Source: Ligustrum vulgare
Taxonomy: Eukaryota > Streptophyta > Magnoliopsida > Lamiales > Oleaceae
Assembly (NCBI GenBank): GCA_963555705.1
Contig: OY743184.1
Span: forward strand, 31,568,614-31,632,613
Direction of reading: 5' to 3'
Length of the DNA stretch: 64,000 nucleotides
Of the stretch, positions 24,244 to 35,270 are shown one piece after another. Positions within the stretch are counted from its first letter, which is position 1. Each line of letters begins with the position of its first letter. The position numbers were made by a program, and so were the translations under genes. The notes beneath the pieces are model-generated. The model was not told where the DNA came from. It searched no databases and saw only the letters and a program-made list of their open reading frames with translations.

Positions 24244-25358
24244 TGATGATGCTAAAAATCTCCCCTGAAATATTCCGAGCTTGAGCAATAAACTAGCAAG
24301 AACTGGATCTCCGAATACCTGCAATAAAGGATAAGAGGTATGTCCTCGTTGCCCCTCCGATGTTTAAGTCAGTAAAGAGGAAGGAGAAAATTTATACAAG
24401 AGGCTATAAATTGTAGAGATAATTGTGTATCTGGATTATGATTGAGTGCCATGTATTTACAGAGCTATATGGACGAATTATGATAGGATTGAAATACCTG
24501 CATTGCATGAGTCCTGTTAGGAATCATCCTCCTATTTTTTAGGGATGAGGTTGTAAAACACAAATAGGATTCTGTTGGAAGATGAGTTCTATTGGAATTA
24601 GGAGGTTGTAGACTCCACGAGTCAGATCAAGTCATGCCCGATCAATGAGAGACGTGACCTGAGCATCATGTACTCCGAGCACATCATGCACCTTTTTGGT
24701 GAGATATATGTACTCGGGGTATTCTATCCTCAGGGGTATTATGATTGGTCGGGGCAACGTTTTCGCCACGGGCATTTTATGTGTGATCGGGGGTTATATT
24801 CTCCTCGGGGTTGTTCATGTCCTCGGGGTTCTCAATATGGTGTATGGTGTAATGTTTAAGTGCTCGGCCTTGAGGTTCATATGTTGCTCGGGGGTACCAA
24901 GATATGACGTGGCTAAATATTCAAGTGTTCGGGGATGAGGACGAAGGATATGCTCGGGGTATAAATGATTGTCGGCGTTGAAGTCCTCCTCGGGGGTATC
25001 AAGATGTAATATGAAATAATATTCATGTGTTCGGGGATGAGGACAAAGGATATGCTCGGGGTATAAATGATTGTCGGGATTGAAGTCCTCCACGGGGGTA
25101 TCAAGATGTAATATGGAATAATATTCATGTGTTCGGGCTCAAGGTCATCCTCGGATTTATGGTGGTCGAGGTTGAAGTCTTCCTCCAGGATAGAAAATAT
25201 AATATAGGGTGATATTCATGTGGTCGGAGTTGAGGTCCTCCTCGGGTTCATGGTGGTCCTCGAGGTTACACATTTGATTAGGAGACTATATTTTGTCAAA
25301 GAGCTCGGGCTTGAGGCTTTTGTGAAGGCTCGGATGTGAATAAAATTTATACTCATCA
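24244..25358 (-). repeat. 5' LTR of gag-only element
   Basis: The same 1115-bp sequence as 20963-22077, same orientation, ending TTTATACTCATCA at 25358 directly before the TTGAA duplication. Confidence 0.93.
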
Positions 25359-25826
25359 TTGAATATGGAAACATTTGATTTAGAATAGGATTGAAATTGT
25401 GATAAGTTGGAACACAAGAGTAACGATTCGTTTAGAATACCAAATAAATTATGGCTTCTAATGAAATAAGAATTTGTTTTAAATGATGATTTTTAATGAT
25501 AATCACAATCAAATTGAAATTTGATTTAAAATAATTTTTGGGAATAAGTTTTGAAAATAAAAATAAAATTGGGATTTAAAGTAGTTTGAACAATAATAAA
25601 ATTTGAATTTGAATTTAAAGCAATTTGAAAATAAAATGAAGTTTGGTTAAAAATCGATTTAGACTTAAATTTTATTTCATTAACTTCATAATAGTTGACT
25701 TGGCTAGACAAATAATATTTAATTTGAAAATGTCGAAAATTATAATGACACGTTTTTATTTGAAAATTGATAAATAAAATATTTATTTAATATTTAGCTT
25801 GAAAAATTCTCGATCGTTACAAAAAA

Positions 25827-26279
25827 GTTTAAAACTTCATCAATCAAGTGAAAATAAAAATATTTATAATAAATATATAAATTAGACTCACTCTCAGACA
25901 GGATCGTATCACCACCCCCACCCCCACCCCCACACCCACACCACCACCTCCGACCACTATCGTCGTCGCCGTCGCCCATATCTTTGATCACCATGACCAT
26001 CACCGTCACCATCACCTTCACCAGCGCCATAATATTCTAAGCTCTGATGCACAATCACAGCCACTACAACCACCACCATCTCTGACGCACCACCACACCA
26101 TCATCACCAAATAAGAAAAAATGTCACTTCACAAATTTATGGAGGATGGAAATTTCTGCAACTCAAGATTATGGATGCATGATGGGAAAATAGAAGCAAA
26201 GTTTAACTTAATAAATTCTTAGTTCAGGATTTCCCAAAATATGTGCCCCATTTATCAACACTCCTTAAATCTGTGACTT
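25827..26279. other. Unassigned low-complexity sequence
   Basis: Contains CCACCCCCACCCCCACCCCC-like runs near 25910-25945 and CACCATCACC-like text. No credible gene. Confidence 0.5.
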
Positions 26280-26590
26280 CTGAAATTAATATGTGACCAT
26301 GTAGTAAGATTAGTGACATGTATTACAAGTGACTTGAAATGTATAAACTGTGACATGTGACCTGTGGTATATACTGTGACATGTGGCTTGAATATGTGAC
26401 CTACACACGTGACCTCAAATTACGACATGTGACCTGTGGTATAAACTGTAACCTATGACTTGAACATGTTACCATTGACCTGTGACTTATTAAAATTGAT
26501 ATGTGACCTATGTAATAAAAATTGTGACCTGTGTTGTTGTGACCTGAAACAACAGTTAACTCAAAGTGCGACATATGACCTTAAACGATG
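26280..26590 (+). repeat. TGTGACC/ATGTGAC-rich degenerate repeat
   Basis: Repeated phrases such as ACATGTGACCTGTGGTATA and GTGACCTG. Similar in style to the TGTGAC repeats at 6.5-7.5 and 13.0-14.2 kb. No terminal repeats were found around this copy. Confidence 0.65.
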
Positions 26591-28116
26591 CCAACGCCAC
26601 TATCATTGCCCCTACCACCTTACTAGCTCCTCACACCATCACACAACAACTAGTGTGCTCATTGCACAACCAGTGACTGTTCACTAAAATAGTTGTGTAC
26701 TACAAGCGCACGGATCGCGTACAAGTAATAAAGTGGACTTTTGAGTCTGAATTGTCGATATCACGAGGAATGTATGCTCAATTACACTTTAGTTAATTTA
26801 ATCTTAACAAATGAAATACACAATAAAAAGATGGATTTTTGTAAATTTCTAAATTAAAGAAACTAATTTTAAACTAAATTAAAATGAGGAAAATGAAAGT
26901 TAAATAGTTGGGATTCATGATTTCACTTAACTCTCGCTTAAGTAATCTCTCAACACATGCAAATTAATAAATTACTCATTTATAATGTTAGACTCAATTT
27001 TTCAAGTTTAGCTAATTACCTCTCTCGAGTGAAATTAACCCTAATCAATTGGTTTAATCTACTATATCTCTATATCGATAAAAACTCAATCAATTGCATT
27101 AACTCTTGTGAAAATAACTCAATGTATCATCTAGGGTTTAAGGTATATCTTCATACTTAACAAGAACTTAGAGCATTTTTTATTTGGTCTAAAATGCACA
27201 ATATCTCTCGATTATCATACACTTTACAAAATATATAGTTGGTGATCAATCAAACACATGGAATAATCTCAATAACAAACACACATGAAACAAGCTCAAA
27301 ATTAATAAACAAACATTAAAATTACTTAAACTAAGTTAAGTTATATCAATCATCCCAATATAAAACAACTAGCCCATTGTATAAATATTGCACAAAAGTT
27401 GAGGTTTATAAAAATATATCACAAAATATAGAAATCAAAAATTAAAATACAAGATAATGAAATAAATTAATTCCCTTGATTTTTACTCCAAAATTCCTTC
27501 AACAATGCTTTGAATCTTCACCTCACTTCTTGCTTCATAGCATCAATGAAGACTAGCAACTTGGAAACAAAACAAAACAACAAACTACAAACTAAAATTA
27601 CAAAGTAAAGCAAAAACAAAGAAAAGAAGAAGAAGAACGAAGAAGAAAAGGGAGAAGAAGCTAGGGTTTTTGAGAGAAAAGAAATGTTCTTGTAAAGTGA
27701 AGAAGTGGGAGTATAAATACTCCCAAAAATTAGATCTAAAAAGGTCCCAAAGACGCGTCCATACCGAGCCAAACACGACCTAAGACGAAAATTAAAAAAA
27801 AAATCAAAAATTAAAATCTGATTGAGAAAAATTTTTCCCACGCGATCACGTGGACAAAACCCACACGATCGCATGGGAGACAGATGTCTGTCTTAATTTG
27901 CTGAGTGCCCAGCAAAACAATTACAAATGCATGGGCTTTAAGCCCATGCCATATATATATATATTATAATTTTTTTTTTCTTTTTCGTTTTCATTTTTTT
28001 TTCTATTTATTTTTTTTCTTTTTCTTTCATGTTCTGGTCTTCTTCAATTTAGTCCTTGAATTTTGACTTTTATTATAAATATGCCCCTGAAATATTTGCA
28101 CCTCTAGTCCTCCAAC

Positions 28117-28994
28117 TGATGCAAACCACGTAGCAATTGTAGCTACGCAACCCACAAATTATTGGAATCGACCCAAGAACGCCAATAAACCACGATTTAG
28201 ATATTGATTCAAATTAATTGAATCAAGCAACCAACACAATCAATTGATATGTTGACCTCTTGATCACAATGAAGATAAATCTCACCCAGGATTTGAACAA
28301 ACAAGAATTAATCTTGCAAGTTCTAATTTTATTCAATAAAGAATAAGAATGTGAAAGCAATTTGCCTCTCAATTAATATCTCAAAATTGTGTCCTGAATA
28401 ATGAAAATTACATCCCTATAAATAGGGTCAAAACTAGGTTAAAGAGTTCTAATTAAATAAGGAAACAACTACCAAAAAAATAAGGAAATAAAAATAACCT
28501 AAAATTCCGCGTATACATGTTTACGGCCGTGACTACTTTCCTTACGGCTGTAAACTTGTTTCTGACTCACTCTTACGGCCGTGACATATGACTTACGGCC
28601 GTAAGTCCAAAACGTCCAAACTTCAATTTTAAGCAACAACTCCATTACGGCCGTGATATAATATTTACGGCCGTAAACTGCAATTTCTTCAAAATTCCGT
28701 TTTAAGCAGAAGGTTGATTACGGCCGTGAGGATTTTTGAATTACGGCCGTAATTCCTGGATTTTGGCAATTTTCTTCGATGGCTTGGATAATGTTGATCC
28801 ACTCGTCGTTTTGGCTCGGCCCCAACATAGAACTTGTTTCTTTTGATGACACAAACATTGTTTTGGCCATTGTTTCTTGAACTAACTTGTCAATTGCTTC
28901 TTTGGCCCTCTTTGTTTGCAATCGAGTCATCGGTCCTCCTTTGATCTTCAACGGATCTTTGTGCGAGCTTGTACTCGTGGTCTGGATCACATCA
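28117..28994 (-). repeat. 3' LTR of CRM-like element, overlaps Pol C-terminus
   Basis: In plus text it begins TGATGCAAACCACGTAGC and ends GGTCTGGATCACATCA. The gag-pol frame enters it and stops at 28718, so about 91 residues are coded here. It has a palindromic CCCTATAAATAGGG box near 28412, a plausible promoter core. Confidence 0.95.
28508..28760. repeat. Cluster of TTACGGCCGTRA palindromes in LTR
   Basis: About eight copies of TTACGGCCGTGA or TTACGGCCGTAA occur in some 250 bp, alternating between the two forms. The set is repeated in the other LTR at about 34560-34800. TTACGGCCGTAA is a perfect 12-bp palindrome with CpG-rich centre. The role is unknown; regulatory protein binding is only a possibility. 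Confidence 0.85.
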
Positions 28995-31918
28995 TCCCCT
29001 CCCCCTTCGAAAGGATTCGACCTCGAATCTGTACCTGCATCAAACGGAGATAGATCAGAAACATTAAATGAAGCCGAAACATTATACTCACCAGGAAGAT
29101 CGAGTTTATAGGCATTGTCGTTGATCCTTTCAATCACTTGGAATGGACCATCGCCCCGCGGTTGTAACTTTGACTTGCGTTGTTCTGGAAACCGCTCCTT
29201 TCTCAAATGTACCCAAACCCAATCACCGGGTTCAAAAATGATGCCCTTTCTTCCTTTGTTAGCCTGCGAAGCATAATGTTCATTTTTCTTTTCAATCGCC
29301 AACCTCACCTTGTCGTGGAGTGTTTTAACCATCTCAGCCTTTTTCTTGCCATCTAAACTACTCCGTTCATTCACAGGTAAAGGAATTAAATCCAATGGTG
29401 TTAGCGGATTAAAACCATAAACAATTTCAAATGGTGAACAAGAAGTAGTAGAATGTATAGCCCTATTATATGCAAATTCAATAAATGGCAAACACTCTTC
29501 CCAATTTTTCAAATTTTTATTGATTATGGTGCGCAACAATTGAATCATTGTCCTATTTACTACCTCGGTCTGTCCATCGGTCTGTGGATGACAAGTTGTA
29601 GAAAAAAGTAATTTTGTTCCCAATTTGTTCCACAAGACTCTCCAAAAATGACTAAGGAATTTAACATCCCTATCTGAGACAATACTTTTAGGCACCCCAT
29701 GTAAGCGCACGACTTCCCTAAAGAAAATTTCAGTTATGTTTGTAGCATCGTCAGTTTTGTGGCATGGTATGAAATGTGCCATTTTACTAAAACGATCTAC
29801 TACCACAAAAATCGAATCTCGACCCTTCTTAGTCCTAGGAAATCCTAAAACAAAATCCATAGAGATATCGACCCAAGGTTCACTAGGGACGGGTAAAGGC
29901 ATATATAATCCATGGGGTTTAATCCTAGATTTAGCCTTTTTACAAGTAATGCATCTATTACAAACCCGAACCACATCAATTTTCATTTTAGGCCAATAGA
30001 AATGTTCACTTAGGATTTCAATGGTCTTTTTAATTCCAAAATGACCCATTAGACCTCCACTATGGGCCTCCCTCACAAGTAACTCCCTCATTGAACACCT
30101 AGGGACACACAATTTATTTTCTCGGAATAAATAATCATCATGTTTAAAGAATTTATCCACAGCCCCTTTACCACATGAATCATAAATACTAGAAAAGTCC
30201 ACGTCATTAGCATACATGTCCTTAATGTATTCAAATCCAAGCAATTTAGAGTTTAAAGAGTTTAAAAGAAAATACCTCCGAGACAATGCATCTGCCACCA
30301 CATTTTCCTTACCTTGTTTGTACCGGATGACATAGGGAAATGTTTCGATGAACTCTACCCACCTTGCATGTCTCTTACTCAGCTTAGCTTGTCCCCTCAA
30401 ATGCTTTAAGGATTCATGATCAGTGTGTATCACGAACTCCCGTGGCCACAAGTAATGTTGCCATGTTTCCAAAGCGCGCACAAGTGAGTATAACTCTTTG
30501 TCGTATGTGAGATAATTAAGTGCAGCCCCTTTTAGTTTTTCACTAAAATAGGCGATTGGCTTTTGATCCTTCATTAAAACAGCTCCAATGCCTAGCCCTG
30601 AGGCATCACATTCAATCTCAAAAGCCTTGTCAAAGTTAGGAAGTGATAAAACCGGTGCTTCACATAACATATTTTTGATAGTATCAAATGCATGCTCCTG
30701 TTCTACACCCCATTTAAATCCTACACTCTTTTTGACAATTTCTGTGAGTGGTGCGGTAATCGTGCTAAGATTTTTAACAAAGCGCCTATAAAAACTAAGC
30801 AAACCATGAAAACTCCTAATCTCAGTTATGCTTTTAGGTGTTGGCCACTCTTTAATAGCTTTGAATTTCTCTTCATCTACTTCTATCCCTTTAGCACTAA
30901 CCACATAACCAAGAAACACAACTTTTTCCATGCAAAAATCACATTTTTTAAAGTTAGCAAAAAATTGCTCTTGTCTTAAAACCACAAGCACACATCTAAC
31001 ATGCTCCACATGCTCATTCAACGTTTTACTATATATCAAGATATCATCGAAGTAAACTACAACGAGTTTACCTATAAATGCACGTAAAACATGATTCATT
31101 AAACGCATAAATGTGCTAGGTGCATTAGTAAGTCCAAAAGGCATTACTAACCATTCATACAGTCCATACTTAGTTTTAAAAGCAGTTTTCCACTCATCTC
31201 CTTCTTTCATTCGAATTTGATGATAACCACTTTTAAGGTCAATTTTACTAAATATGCTAGAGCCATACAATTCATCCAACATATCATCTAACCTAGGAAT
31301 AGGATGACGATACTTTACCGTTATGTTGTTGACGGCCCTACAATCAACACACATTCTCCACGTCCCGTCCTTCTTCGGCACAAGTAACACGGGGACGGCA
31401 CAAGGACTCATACTTTCCCTTATATACCCTTTGCTCATTAATTCCTCCACTTGCTTTCGAAGCTCCTTTGCCTCCTCGGGATTACTCCTATAAGCTGGTC
31501 GGTTTGGAATGACTGCTCCAGGTATAAAATCAATTTGATGTTCAATACCTCGAATGGGTGGTAACCCACTAGGTATGTCATCTGGAAACACATCCTCGAA
31601 TTCCTGGAATAAAGAAATAGCCAAACTAGGGAGGGATTTGTCAGTTTCATCAAATGCAAGGAATGATTCCTTGTATAGAAGAAGGACCATCGGTCGTTCT
31701 TCCATGAATGCCTTTTTGATTTCACTCCCTTTTGCGTAGAAACTCATTTTTCTTTCTTTTCTGGCACTCTTCGCTCCCTCTCCTTTTTCTGAGGTATGTA
31801 CCCCAACACTCTTTTTTTCTCTCACCTCTCCTTTTTCTGGAGTCGTGGCTCCAACTCTCCTTTCCTCTCCTTTTTCTGAGGTCGTGGCCTCAACTCTCTT
31901 TCTCTCATTTTCCTTTAC
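28718..31918 (-). CDS. pol: Pol part of CRM-like gag-pol (RT, RNase H, integrase)
   Basis: The frame continues that of gag after the TGA at 31921-31919; its first Met is at 31825 (residue 1 below, 1035 residues). RT spans about 85-310, with [15 protein letters not shown] and YFDD at 258-261. RNase H follows from about 400 (ECDASG, D407; [10 protein letters not shown]). Integrase has an HHCC zinc finger (H588, H595, C625, C628) and a catalytic triad D657, D718, E754 with the usual spacing of 60 and 35 residues. A GPF/Y-type motif ([12 protein letters not shown]) lies near 891. The C-terminal 91 residues are inside the 3' LTR and include [16 protein letters not shown]. No frameshift was seen and key residues are intact. 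The products would copy the element's RNA and insert the DNA. Confidence 0.93.
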   Translation of the reverse strand, partial: VKENERKRVEATTSEKGEERRVGATTPEKGEVREKKSVGVHTSEKGEGAKSARKERKMSFYAKGSEIKKAFMEERPMVLLLYKESFLAFDETDKSLPSLAISLFQEFEDVFPDDIPSGLPPIRGIEHQIDFIPGAVIPNRPAYRSNPEEAKELRKQVEELMSKGYIRESMSPCAVPVLLVPKKDGTWRMCVDCRAVNNITVKYRHPIPRLDDMLDELYGSSIFSKIDLKSGYHQIRMKEGDEWKTAFKTKYGLYEWLVMPFGLTNAPSTFMRLMNHVLRAFIGKLVVVYFDDILIYSKTLNEHVEHVRCVLVVLRQEQFFANFKKCDFCMEKVVFLGYVVSAKGIEVDEEKFKAIKEWPTPKSITEIRSFHGLLSFYRRFVKNLSTITAPLTEIVKKSVGFKWGVEQEHAFDTIKNMLCEAPVLSLPNFDKAFEIECDASGLGIGAVLMKDQKPIAYFSEKLKGAALNYLTYDKELYSLVRALETWQHYLWPREFVIHTDHESLKHLRGQAKLSKRHARWVEFIETFPYVIRYKQGKENVVADALSRRYFLLNSLNSKLLGFEYIKDMYANDVDFSSIYDSCGKGAVDKFFKHDDYLFRENKLCVPRCSMRELLVREAHSGGLMGHFGIKKTIEILSEHFYWPKMKIDVVRVCNRCITCKKAKSRIKPHGLYMPLPVPSEPWVDISMDFVLGFPRTKKGRDSIFVVVDRFSKMAHFIPCHKTDDATNITEIFFREVVRLHGVPKSIVSDRDVKFLSHFWRVLWNKLGTKLLFSTTCHPQTDGQTEVVNRTMIQLLRTIINKNLKNWEECLPFIEFAYNRAIHSTTSCSPFEIVYGFNPLTPLDLIPLPVNERSSLDGKKKAEMVKTLHDKVRLAIEKKNEHYASQANKGRKGIIFEPGDWVWVHLRKERFPEQRKSKLQPRGDGPFQVIERINDNAYKLDLPGEYNVSASFNVSDLSPFDAGTDSRSNPFEGGGDDVIQTTSTSSHKDPLKIKGGPMTRLQTKRAKEAIDKLVQETMAKTMFVSSKETSSMLGPSQNDEWINIIQAIEENCQNPGITAVIQKSSRP
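28995..29007 (-). promoter_or_regulatory. Polypurine tract of CRM-like element
   Basis: On the minus strand AAGGGGGAGGGGA lies directly before the 3' LTR start TGATGTGATCC. It would prime second-strand synthesis. It is inside the Pol frame (coding part of NPFEGGGDD), so it is both coding and priming. Confidence 0.9.
31778..31905. repeat. In-frame repeat coding SEKGE/PEKGE linker
   Basis: CTCTCCTTTTTCTG occurs at 31778, 31826 and 31865 with varied spacers of 39-48 bp, all multiples of three. On the minus strand it codes three copies of an (S/P)EKGE-containing linker between protease and RT, directly after the in-frame TGA. Confidence 0.8.
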
Positions 31919-33544
31919 TCATTTTTCTTCATCATTTTTCAGTTTTATTTGATCTTCATACACTTGTGATGGTGTCAATGGTGCAAGTGTAATGGTTTTT
32001 CCCCCTTTGGTAAAGCTATACCTATTTTTATATCCATCATGCGTTACCTTCCTATCATATTGCCAAGGTCTACCCAATAAAATGTGTCCGGCATGCATAG
32101 GAACCACATCGCACATAACTTCATCCACATAGCTACCAATAGAAAAATTCACCAACACCCTCCTATTCACCTTAATTTCTCCACTATCATTTAACCATTG
32201 AAGCCTATAAGGTTTAGGATGTTTTAACAGAGGTAATCCTAATTTTTCAACAAGTATAGTACTAGCGACGTTAGTGCAACTACCACCATCAATAATCATA
32301 CTACATACCTTGTCATTAACGCGACATCGTGTATGGAATATATTTTCCCGTTGTTGTTCCAAATCATCCGTGTGGATTTGAGCACTAAGGGCTCGCCTTG
32401 CCACTAACAATTCGCCATGCTCCCCGGACAACACATCCTCATCATCACATACTTCCTCCAATGCTGGCATATTGCTATAATCCTCTTCCTCACTATCACT
32501 GTCCATAGTTCCATCCTTTCGCAAAAGTACCACTCGCCTATTAGGACATTGAGATGCCACATGTCCTCTCCCCAAGCATTTGAAGCATTGAATGTCTCTG
32601 CTTCTAGATGGTTGCGGCTCCCCTTTAGGTACAAATTTACTAACTTGTTCCTCCTTCCCCTTTGGTGCTTCAAACTTTCCTTTTGATGCTTCAAATTTCC
32701 CCTTAGAAATAGCCCCATCTCCTTTACCTTCCCACTTCGGCTTCCAAGAAGAATTAGAACCAGATGGATACCTTGCTGTCCCCTTTTTCTTTATTTGTTT
32801 CTCCACCTTTATTGCCATGTGCAACATATCCTCCATCTCCAAGTAATGTTGCAGTTCAACCACATTAGCTATATCCCTATTCAATCCATTCAAAAATCGA
32901 GCCATCGTAGCCTCCCTATCTTCTTCTACATTGGCTCTAATCATCAACATCTCCATCTCCTTATGGTAATCCTCCACACTCTTTGATCCTTGGTATAGAC
33001 TTTGTAATTTTTGATGAAGCTCCCGATGGTAATGACTAGGAATGAACCTCTTTCTCATGATAGCCTTTAATTCATCCCAAGTACTAACGGGTCTCTCGTG
33101 ATTCCTTCTCCTAGAAGTCACCAATTGATCCCACCAAGTAATAGCGTAATCGGAGAATTCAAGTACAGCTACCTTAACCTTTTTCTCTTCCGAATATGTG
33201 TAGCAATTGAAATTTAATTCCATCTTCTTTTCCCATTCTAGGTATGCTTCCGGATCACTCCTACCCTTGAATGACGGAATTGTCATTTTGATGTTGCTCA
33301 TACTACCATCCATTCTATCGCCACCAAGATCTCTATCCCTTCTTCCACGCCTAACTACTCTATCAACAATTGCCCCATCGTCAAAATCACTAACTTCTTC
33401 ATTCTCATCAACCCCCTCTGCTCTACGACCTTGCCCACCTTGCCTACGGGCATTAGGCACTTCCCGAGGTTGCTCAAGCCTTTCTAACCTACCTAACACA
33501 TCTCCAAACAGCCGCTCAAATCGTTGTACCATCTCTTCCGTCAT
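31919..33544 (-). CDS. gag: Gag-protease part of CRM-like polyprotein, ends at in-frame TGA
   Basis: 541 residues from Met at 33544, a start about 615 bp inside the 5' LTR end. Residues 85-250 are the retrotransposon Gag core (PSFKGRSDPEAYLEWEKKME, WWDQL, FLNGLNRDIANVVEL). A CCHC zinc knuckle lies at C320, C323, H328, C333 (CFKCLGRGHVASQC). A retropepsin-like domain follows, with IIDGGSCTNV at 417-426 (DGG in place of the usual DTG/DSG) and HILLGRPW. TGA at 31921-31919 ends the frame, but the same frame stays open beyond it into Pol. TGA could derive from CGA by C-to-T change, or be read through at low level. Gag packages the RNA; the protease cuts the polyprotein. Confidence 0.92.
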   Translation of the reverse strand: MTEEMVQRFERLFGDVLGRLERLEQPREVPNARRQGGQGRRAEGVDENEEVSDFDDGAIVDRVVRRGRRDRDLGGDRMDGSMSNIKMTIPSFKGRSDPEAYLEWEKKMELNFNCYTYSEEKKVKVAVLEFSDYAITWWDQLVTSRRRNHERPVSTWDELKAIMRKRFIPSHYHRELHQKLQSLYQGSKSVEDYHKEMEMLMIRANVEEDREATMARFLNGLNRDIANVVELQHYLEMEDMLHMAIKVEKQIKKKGTARYPSGSNSSWKPKWEGKGDGAISKGKFEASKGKFEAPKGKEEQVSKFVPKGEPQPSRSRDIQCFKCLGRGHVASQCPNRRVVLLRKDGTMDSDSEEEDYSNMPALEEVCDDEDVLSGEHGELLVARRALSAQIHTDDLEQQRENIFHTRCRVNDKVCSMIIDGGSCTNVASTILVEKLGLPLLKHPKPYRLQWLNDSGEIKVNRRVLVNFSIGSYVDEVMCDVVPMHAGHILLGRPWQYDRKVTHDGYKNRYSFTKGGKTITLAPLTPSQVYEDQIKLKNDEEK

Positions 33545-34146
33545 GTGGACTCGATCGTTGTTTTTTGTAGTAGCAGATTATTCAGACATCCTAAAACTAA
33601 ATATTATATGCCTCACGTGTATTTCGCTCGTGTATCGCTCAAATTTGGCTTTTACCCTCTATTGATCTCACCTCTCTGCCTTTTTCCACTCAATGGCTTT
33701 CACCCCAATTGCTTCAAAGAACGAACCCGAACTCAAACAAGTTTAAACCCGATTGCTTCAAATCGAATATGAGTGAGAAGTAATGAATTTGTTGGAAAAC
33801 TCAGAGAAGACCTTTAGAGAATTGAATTTGACTCTATAAGGGACTTGACACTTTTTATGGAAACTAAAGATTGCTTCAAGAAAGTATTTCTTGAAATCAA
33901 ATATCAACTATTTTTCTGGCACTGGAATTTTTCATTTTTTTTTATATATATATTCTCGAAAATTCAACTACGAGAAAGACGCAACAAACGAAATTTAATT
34001 TGGATAACAAACGAAGGAAATAACGACTATTGAATTTTTGTGACACTTTTCTGGATTAAAGACTTAAAGCTGGAAGAACACGAAGAACAAAAATAAGAAA
34101 CTTAAGAAAACAAAAACAAGATATAACCTTGATTTTTGGAGCCTAA
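33545..34146 (-). other. 5' leader of CRM-like element
   Basis: About 600 bp between primer site and gag start, AT-rich, without upstream frame of note on the element's strand. It probably carries packaging signals, though none can be identified by eye. Confidence 0.6.
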
Positions 34147-34158
34147 GCTCTGATACCA
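34147..34158 (-). promoter_or_regulatory. Primer-binding site of CRM-like element
   Basis: On the minus strand TGGTATCAGAGC, complementary to the 3' end of initiator Met-tRNA, starts two bases after the 5' LTR end CATCA. Confidence 0.95.
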
Positions 34159-34160
34159 GA

Positions 34161-35038
34161 TGATGCAAACCACGTAGCAATTGTAGCTACGCAACCCACA
34201 AATTATTGGAATCGACCCAAGAACGCCAATAAACCACGATTTAGATATTGATTCAAATTAATTGAATCAAGCAACCAACACAATCAATTGATATGTTGAC
34301 CTCTTGATCACAATGAAGATAAATCTCACCCAGGATTTGAACAAACAAGAATTAATCTTGCAAGTTCTAATTTTATACAATAAAGAATAAGCATGTGAAA
34401 GAAATTTGCCTCTCAATTAATATCTCAAAATTGTGTCCTGAATAATGAAAATTACATCCCTATAAATAGGGTCAAAACTAGGTTAAAGAGTTCTAATTAA
34501 ATAAGGAAACAACTACCAAAAAAATAAGGAAATAAAAATAACCTAAAATTCCGCGTATACATGTTTACGGCCGTGACTACTTTCCTTACGGCCGTAAACT
34601 TGTTTCTGACTCACTCTTACGGCCGTGACATATGACTTACGGCCGTAAGTCCAAAACGTCCAAACTTCAATTTTAAGCAGCAACTCCATTACGGCCGTGA
34701 TATAATATTTACGTCCGTAAACTGCAATTTCTTCAAAATTCCGTTTTAAGCAGAAGGTTGATTACGGCCGTGAGGATTTTTGAATTACGGCCGTAATTCT
34801 TGAATTTTGGCAATTTTCTAAAATGGCTTGGATAATGTTGATCCACTCGTCGTTTTGGCTCGGCCCCAACATAGAACTTGTTTCTTTTGATGACACAAAC
34901 ATTGTTTTAGCCATTGTTTCTTGAACTAACTTGTCAATTGCTTCTTTGGCCCTCTTTGTTTGCAATCGAGTCATCGGTCCTCCTTTGATCTTCAACGGAT
35001 CTTTGTGCGGGCTTGTACTCGTGGTCTGGATCACATCA
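34161..35038 (-). repeat. 5' LTR of CRM-like element
   Basis: 878 bp, same length as the 3' LTR. It carries the same coding tail (open from the LTR edge to 34762) as an untranslated or truncated copy, and the same palindrome cluster. Differences include one lost TTACGGCCGTAA (ACGTCCG near 34713). Confidence 0.95.
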
Positions 35039-35270
35039 TCAACTTTCTTAGATATTGCAATTGAGTCCCCAAACTTTTGATTTTTGGATCCATAGACATC
35101 AAATTTGCTCTTTTTTAGCTCGATTACTCTTCGATCTTGTCCATTTTCATTCCAATTGAGTCTGAACCTAATTGTACAAGATAAACACAAATTATAAGTA
35201 GAATTTCGCTCAATTTTTTAATTAAATTGTCTATTTAAAAGCAAAATAAGTGTGTAAAGCACACTTATCA

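Larger units (their letters stand above)
20963..25358 (-). mobile_element. Complete gag-only LTR retrotransposon (TR-GAG type)
   Basis: Two directly repeated LTRs of 1115 bp each (20963-22077 and 24244-25358) enclose a 2166-bp interior. The 5-bp duplication TTGAA at 20958-20962 and 25359-25363 is exact, so the element is structurally complete. On the minus strand the order is 5' LTR (24244-25358), a primer site beginning TTGGCGCCATCTG, gag, an untranslated tandem array, then the 3' LTR. No protease, reverse transcriptase or integrase is present. This matches terminal-repeat gag-only elements described in plants, which need pol supplied in trans. The LTRs differ by several dozen substitutions (roughly 5 percent by eye). 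Confidence 0.92.
19047..25821 (+). mobile_element. Solo LTR (family B) split by a gag-only element
   Basis: It starts TGTAAGGCCCCAAATTTTG, which parallels the start of family A on its minus strand (TGTGACGACCCGAATTC), and ends CTCGATCGTTACA at 25821. The 4.4-kb element at 20963-25358, with its own duplication, interrupts it, so the LTR proper is about 2.37 kb. AAAAA flanks both sides (19042-19046, 25822-25826), a weak duplication because it is a homopolymer. The GC-rich stretch 20150-20750 opens overlapping frames on both strands, but none looks like a protein; it is probably the transcribed part of the LTR. Confidence 0.65.
28117..35038 (-). mobile_element. Nearly intact chromovirus, CRM-like (Ty3/gypsy)
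   Basis: A 6922-bp element with two 878-bp LTRs (28117-28994 and 34161-35038) that differ at about 13 positions (1.5 percent). Flanking pentamers are CCAAC and TCAAC. In minus-strand order it has 5' LTR, initiator-Met-type primer site, gag-pol in one frame interrupted by one TGA, purine tract and 3' LTR. Integrase and RT sequence style ([23 protein letters not shown]) and a Pol end inside the 3' LTR point to the CRM lineage of plant chromoviruses, some members of which accumulate at centromeres. A sister chromovirus lineage is the main alternative. Confidence 0.92.
26696..35270 (-). mobile_element. 3' LTR of a Tat/Athila-type element, split by the CRM-like element
   Basis: The outer parts 26696-28116 and 35039-35270 together form an LTR of about 1.65 kb. 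On the minus strand it starts TGATAAGTGTGCTTTACAC at 35270, right after a purine tract (AAGCTTAAGTATGGGGGTA). It ends near 26696 in CACTTTATTACTTGTACGCG...CTTGTAGTACA, the tail style of Tat/Athila LTRs. Two thirds along it carries a copy of the CRM-like element with near-identical pentamers on both sides. The minus-strand 26696 border is tentative. Confidence 0.6.

Noticed and set aside
34147..34158. tRNA gene at TGGTATCAGAGC
   Set aside because: Only the 12-nt primer-binding complement is present; no cloverleaf can be drawn.
34762..35190. 142-codon minus-strand frame as separate gene
   Set aside because: It is the 5' LTR copy of the Pol C-terminus fused by chance to upstream LTR sequence.
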